Part shown: positions 5,696 through 8,191 of the stretch, piece by piece
Layout: every line of letters starts with the position of its first letter
Numbering within the stretch: the stretch's first letter is position 1
Assembly (NCBI GenBank): GCA_021769025.1
Contig: JAETTS010000100.1
Location: 1 to 8,191 of the forward strand
Length of the DNA: 8,191 bases
Source of the DNA: Enterocloster bolteae
GTDB lineage: Bacteria; Bacillota_A; Clostridia; Lachnospirales; Lachnospiraceae
Direction of reading: 5' to 3'
Made by a program: the position numbers and the translations under genes
The notes under the pieces: generated by a model
Told to the model about the DNA's origin: nothing
What the model saw: only the letters and a program-made list of their open reading frames with translations
The model's database searches: none

Positions 5696-6357
5696 CCCTG
5701 TTTCTCCCAATAGACGCACCGCATCCGATAGACCATTCCTCCATGACAGCTTAAGGGAATCAGCTTCCCATCCTTTGAAAGAGGATCCATACACACATAC
5801 TCTCCGTTTTCACTGCCTACAAGCAAGACCCAATGGGCAGCCCCATTCCCTCCCACTCGCACTTTCACCACTGGATAATGACCCTGGTCAAGAAGATTCT
5901 CAATCTCTTCTTCCGACACAGAAGAAGCTACGATCACCTGGGTCTGAGGCAGCGCTTCCTTTAACTGTCCCCACACAATATCTCCCTGGTCATTATAAAC
6001 GCCATTCTCGCCAAACAACCGGTTCAATTCTTTCGGGGTTATGATTTCCCCTGTCCCCCAGACTTCCTTCTCTGTGGAAAGGGCTGATGCAATACAGCTG
6101 GTAAGGCACCCGGAACCGCCCATACGGAAACGCGAAGCTCCAAGGGGATCCTCTTTCCAGGCCTCATTCTTCTGGCCATAAAGGATGATGGCTGCTACCG
6201 GGGGATCATGTTCCGGCTGTATGGCCTTGCCCTTGTCTTTTCTGGGCCGAAGCCACAAAATCATACCCATTCCTCCCAAAACGATCAGCACCAGGATGAA
6301 GGTTCTGACAATCATGCTTCGTTTTCCAACGGGCTTTTTTCGTAAATGAATTCCCAT
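5692..6357 (-). CDS. Membrane-anchored C39-like (papain-fold) cysteine peptidase
   Basis: 221 aa with a basic N-terminus, one membrane segment (about 17-36) and an outside domain. YGQKNEAW...DPLG followed by MGGSGCLTSC matches the opening of peptidase C39-like family 2 domains: Gln62 as oxyanion residue and Cys84 as nucleophile. Further on come AAHWVLLVG (His175) and YVCMDP (Asp191), completing the triad. The usual GCGPTS is GCLTSC here. The cleaved bond is unknown; relatives include secreted peptidases and proteins of unassigned activity. The start at 6355-6357 is preferred because GAGG lies 8 nt upstream. An alternative ATG at 6406-6408 would overlap the upstream stop (ATGA) but lacks a Shine-Dalgarno. 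The stop overlaps the lipase start by 4 nt, so the two are translationally coupled and may work together at the cell surface. Confidence 0.75.
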   Translation of the reverse strand: MGIHLRKKPVGKRSMIVRTFILVLIVLGGMGMILWLRPRKDKGKAIQPEHDPPVAAIILYGQKNEAWKEDPLGASRFRMGGSGCLTSCIASALSTEKEVWGTGEIITPKELNRLFGENGVYNDQGDIVWGQLKEALPQTQVIVASSVSEEEIENLLDQGHYPVVKVRVGGNGAAHWVLLVGSENGEYVCMDPLSKDGKLIPLSCHGGMVYRMRCVYWEKQG

Positions 6358-6404
6358 GATTCGTTCCTCTCTTCCCTCCTTGCAGACTGAATCTTCATTC
6401 TCTG

Positions 6405-7397
6405 TCATTTCACAGAACGTAGACCGGACACAACACCAGTCCATTTCGGGCACACCCTGGCGAATGGCTCCGGAAGAGGCGCCATAAACGACTTTCCCTC
6501 CAGATAACTTAAGGGTTCTGGAAGAGACGGAAATACGATCTCATAGGAATGAAGCATCTGGAAACGAATTCCAAACCGTTTTCTGGCCTCCTCGTTCACC
6601 CCTTTGTCCCCATATTTTCCATCTCCTACCAGAGGGCAGCCTATGGAAGACAAATGGGCCCGGATCTGGTGGGTTCTCCCGGTAACCAGCGTCACTTTCA
6701 GAAGGGTATACTCCCCCTCCCTGGAAACCGGCTCATACACCGTTACAATGGGAAGGCTGCCTGGAACCGGATCTTTAAAGATCTCTACCTGGTTAGTCTG
6801 TTCGTCCTTTCTCAGATACCCCTTTATGGTCCGGATGTTTGTAAGGTCTCCTTTTACTACGCAGAGATAATACTTGTGAATGCTCCGGTCCTTAAGTGCC
6901 GCCGACAGAATCTGCAGGCTGGGAAGGGATTTGCCTGCCACCACCAGACCGCTGGTATTCCGGTCCAGACGATTGCAGACAGAAGGGCGGAATGTCTTTA
7001 AGTCTGACTTGGACAGCTCCCCCTTCTTTAAAAGATAACTGATAACATATTCTACCAGAGACTCATCCGTCTCTCTGGCTTTCTGGGACAGCATGCCAGA
7101 CGGCTTGTTGACCAGAAGAATATGCTGGTCTTCATATAGAATGTCCAGCGCCTGTTCCTTCACCGTTTGAACCTGTGTCTGAGAAAACTTCTCAATAGTC
7201 TCATCCGACAAAAACAGCCGAATCTGGTCGCCCTGGCTTAATCTCTCTGAACCGTCGCACTTCTTTCCATTTAGCGTAATATTTTTCTTGCGGAGCATTT
7301 TGTAGATAAACCCTTTCCCGGCCAGGTTTAAATATTTGGCCAGAAGCTTATCCATCCTCTGCCCGGCTTCCTTTTCTGTTACCACAAGCATTTTCAT
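6405..7397 (-). CDS. RluA-family pseudouridine synthase
   Basis: 330 aa; converts uridine to pseudouridine in RNA, most likely 23S rRNA (RluC/RluD-type). An S4 RNA-binding domain occupies about residues 13-60, the catalytic domain about 85-300. Motifs seen are [10 protein letters not shown] (94-103), the catalytic loop [12 protein letters not shown] (142-153) with Asp145, KYYLCVVKG (175-183) and [10 protein letters not shown]...PLVGDGKYG (240-263). The more usual His before RLD is Asn142 here, which is seen in some Bacillota members. GGGGAG lies 9 nt before the ATG. It follows the two-TM gene by 15 nt. The exact target uridine cannot be told from sequence. Confidence 0.92.
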   Translation of the reverse strand: MKMLVVTEKEAGQRMDKLLAKYLNLAGKGFIYKMLRKKNITLNGKKCDGSERLSQGDQIRLFLSDETIEKFSQTQVQTVKEQALDILYEDQHILLVNKPSGMLSQKARETDESLVEYVISYLLKKGELSKSDLKTFRPSVCNRLDRNTSGLVVAGKSLPSLQILSAALKDRSIHKYYLCVVKGDLTNIRTIKGYLRKDEQTNQVEIFKDPVPGSLPIVTVYEPVSREGEYTLLKVTLVTGRTHQIRAHLSSIGCPLVGDGKYGDKGVNEEARKRFGIRFQMLHSYEIVFPSLPEPLSYLEGKSFMAPLPEPFARVCPKWTGVVSGLRSVK

Positions 7398-7412
7398 AAG
7401 ACGGCTCTCCCC

Positions 7413-7985
7413 TTACATAGACAGGTTTCTTAAAAGCCCTGCCCCATACTCTACGCTTCCGTCGTCCTCATAGTCAGTACTTGGCTTTAACTCCCGAAGC
7501 CGCTTTAAAAACAGCTTTTCGTCCTTTATCACCTTCACATTGCCATCTAAGCGCTGGGCTTTAAAGGTAGCGTTTAAATAGCTTTCTGCCTTCCTTGCAT
7601 CTATTTTCTCTAACGTGCAGTAAGCCACCACTGCCCTGGGGTGGACCATAACCACATCCAGCGGAAGGATCATCTCCCTGGATGTGACGATCAGGTCATA
7701 GAGAAGGAGTCCTGTCCCCTCCAGCTTTGATGTGGCCTCCAGCAATTCTTTGGAACACGTTTTATATCTCCAGGATGCCAGCAGAGGAGAAGCCACGTTG
7801 GCAGTGGGAAGTACCGACAGGATCGCCATAAGAGTCAGCACATTCTTTGCCGCCTCGTTCTCCGTGAAATTCCTGGCTAAGAGCTGTACCAGAATCATAG
7901 CTGCGCCAAAAAGTACCTTAATCAATTGCATCTTTTTATGGTAATCCCGATATCCATACTGCCCTTTTTCTTTTTTTCCTTTCAT
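7413..7985 (-). CDS. Two-TM membrane protein of unknown function
   Basis: I do not recognise a named family. The 190-aa product starts with a lysine-rich tail, has two hydrophobic segments (about 20-38 and 47-70), and then a soluble part of about 120 residues with alternating hydrophobic and charged stretches (LYDLIVTSREMILPLDVVMV, residues 95-114), ending in an acidic stretch DYEDDGSVEYG. No signal peptidase site or catalytic motif is visible. With both termini on the basic side the soluble part would be cytosolic. An AAGGGATGGGA ribosome binding site precedes the ATG at 7983-7985. It is first in the five-gene cluster and closely coupled to the pseudouridine synthase gene. No confident promoter is visible in the gap upstream. 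Confidence 0.8.
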   Translation of the reverse strand: MKGKKEKGQYGYRDYHKKMQLIKVLFGAAMILVQLLARNFTENEAAKNVLTLMAILSVLPTANVASPLLASWRYKTCSKELLEATSKLEGTGLLLYDLIVTSREMILPLDVVMVHPRAVVAYCTLEKIDARKAESYLNATFKAQRLDGNVKVIKDEKLFLKRLRELKPSTDYEDDGSVEYGAGLLRNLSM

Positions 7986-8053
7986 TTTCCCATCCCTTCT
8001 TAAAGTGCAGGCTCATCCTCAATGTCATTTAGATAAAGTCTTGCAGTTTGAGA

Positions 8054-8062
8054 TGTTATAAA
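8054..8062 (+). promoter_or_regulatory. Extended -10 promoter of the structured RNA
   Basis: TGTTATAAA is an extended -10 element (TGn then TATAAA, 5 of 6 matches). The position expected for the -35 box (8034-8039, TAAAGT) is weak, which an extended -10 can compensate. The predicted start point is about 8066-8069, just before the base-paired RNA. The site lies 70 nt from the start of the divergent gene at 7985. Confidence 0.5.
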
Positions 8063-8067
8063 GTGTC

Positions 8068-8191
8068 CGCCTGGGAAGAGACTTATGTTGTGTTCTCCCG
8101 GGCACGCTCGCGCTACGTGAAGAGCATAGCGGTACGTAAGGCGTTAAAAGACAACGCCTAAGTACCGATGGTCTTCAAGTACCCTGGAGAA
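8068..8191 (+). ncRNA. Highly structured RNA, 6S RNA-like, cut by the window edge
   Basis: TTCTCCCGGG (8093-8102) pairs with CCCTGGAGAA (8182-8191) at 9 of 10 positions. Inside it is an asymmetric bubble with 15 nt on the 5' side (8103-8117) and 4 nt (8178-8181) on the 3' side. Then comes a long hairpin: TGAAGA/TCTTCA (8118-8123 with 8172-8177), CAT/ATG, CGGTAC/GTACCG (8130-8135 with 8162-8167) and AGGCGTT/AACGCCT (8139-8145 with 8153-8159), capped by the loop AAAAGAC. This layout of closing stem, central bubble and long apical arm is that of 6S RNA, which binds sigma-70-type RNA polymerase by mimicking an open promoter. The 3' strand of the terminal stem would lie beyond the window. Plus strand is chosen for its promoter and its A-rich unpaired bases. 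The structure is clear; the 6S identity is inferred from shape, not from a sequence match. Confidence 0.55.

Noticed and set aside
5171..5713. Plus-strand open frames of 150-190 codons opposite the lipase, recU and pseudouridine synthase genes
   Set aside because: They are antisense to genes with clear family motifs, have no RBS, and give Pro/His/Gln-rich products typical of shadow frames.
8066..8191. 5S rRNA fragment, suggested by a CCGATGGT string
   Set aside because: The remaining 5S signature sequences and helix lengths are absent, and the long single rod with a central bubble does not fit 5S.
1..8191. CRISPR array, insertion sequence, prophage or tRNA
   Set aside because: No spaced direct repeats, transposase, integrase, terminal inverted repeats or tRNA cloverleaf were seen on either strand.

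Overview
The window looks like chromosomal DNA of a low-to-mid GC Bacillota, most likely class Clostridia and probably family Lachnospiraceae. The evidence is strong AGGAGG-type ribosome binding sites, a RecU-type Holliday junction resolvase (a Bacillota/Mollicutes family), a LAAC lipobox lipoprotein with a Gly/Ser/Thr-rich linker, and a carbohydrate-type ABC transporter with no dedicated ATPase. The family-level placement is inference from general gene style, not a database match. All recognisable protein genes lie on the minus strand, so transcription of the genes runs from high to low coordinates.

Right half (about 7985 down to 3939): a tight five-gene cluster that reads as one operon. In transcription order it holds a two-TM protein of unknown function (7985-7413), an RluA-family rRNA pseudouridine synthase (7397-6405), a membrane-anchored C39-like papain-fold peptidase (6357-5692), a three-TM membrane-anchored lipase (5695-4508, ATGA overlap with the peptidase), and RecU (4475-3939). 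Gaps are 15, 47, -4 and 32 nt. Joining RNA modification, DNA recombination and two predicted surface hydrolases is a housekeeping-plus-envelope mix rather than one pathway.

Middle (3938 to 3284): a 655-bp non-coding stretch with no convincing gene. It carries two candidate minus-strand promoters, each overlapped by an inverted repeat, then a leader of more than 350 nt with several hairpin-forming sequences. It is the probable control region of the transporter operon.

Left half (3283 down to 126): an ABC importer operon with permease (UgpA-like), permease (UgpE-like) and substrate-binding lipoprotein (UgpB-like). The binding protein resembles UgpB strongly enough (SMPFN-STP, GLDP-PPKT, IIGGASLW and TGY blocks) to suggest glycerol-3-phosphate or a glycerophosphodiester as ligand, although a sugar is possible. 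The binding protein is encoded last and no ATPase is present, so the system probably borrows an ATPase from elsewhere. A terminator-like hairpin follows. A further minus-strand gene, with a good RBS and a candidate promoter carrying a perfect 14-bp palindrome at the start point, begins at position 36 and runs off the left edge.

Right edge (about 8068-8191): an extended -10 promoter on the plus strand is followed by a long, highly base-paired RNA whose visible part has the closing-stem / asymmetric central bubble / long apical hairpin layout of 6S RNA. It diverges from the five-gene cluster and is cut by the window edge. It is the most interesting non-coding element here.
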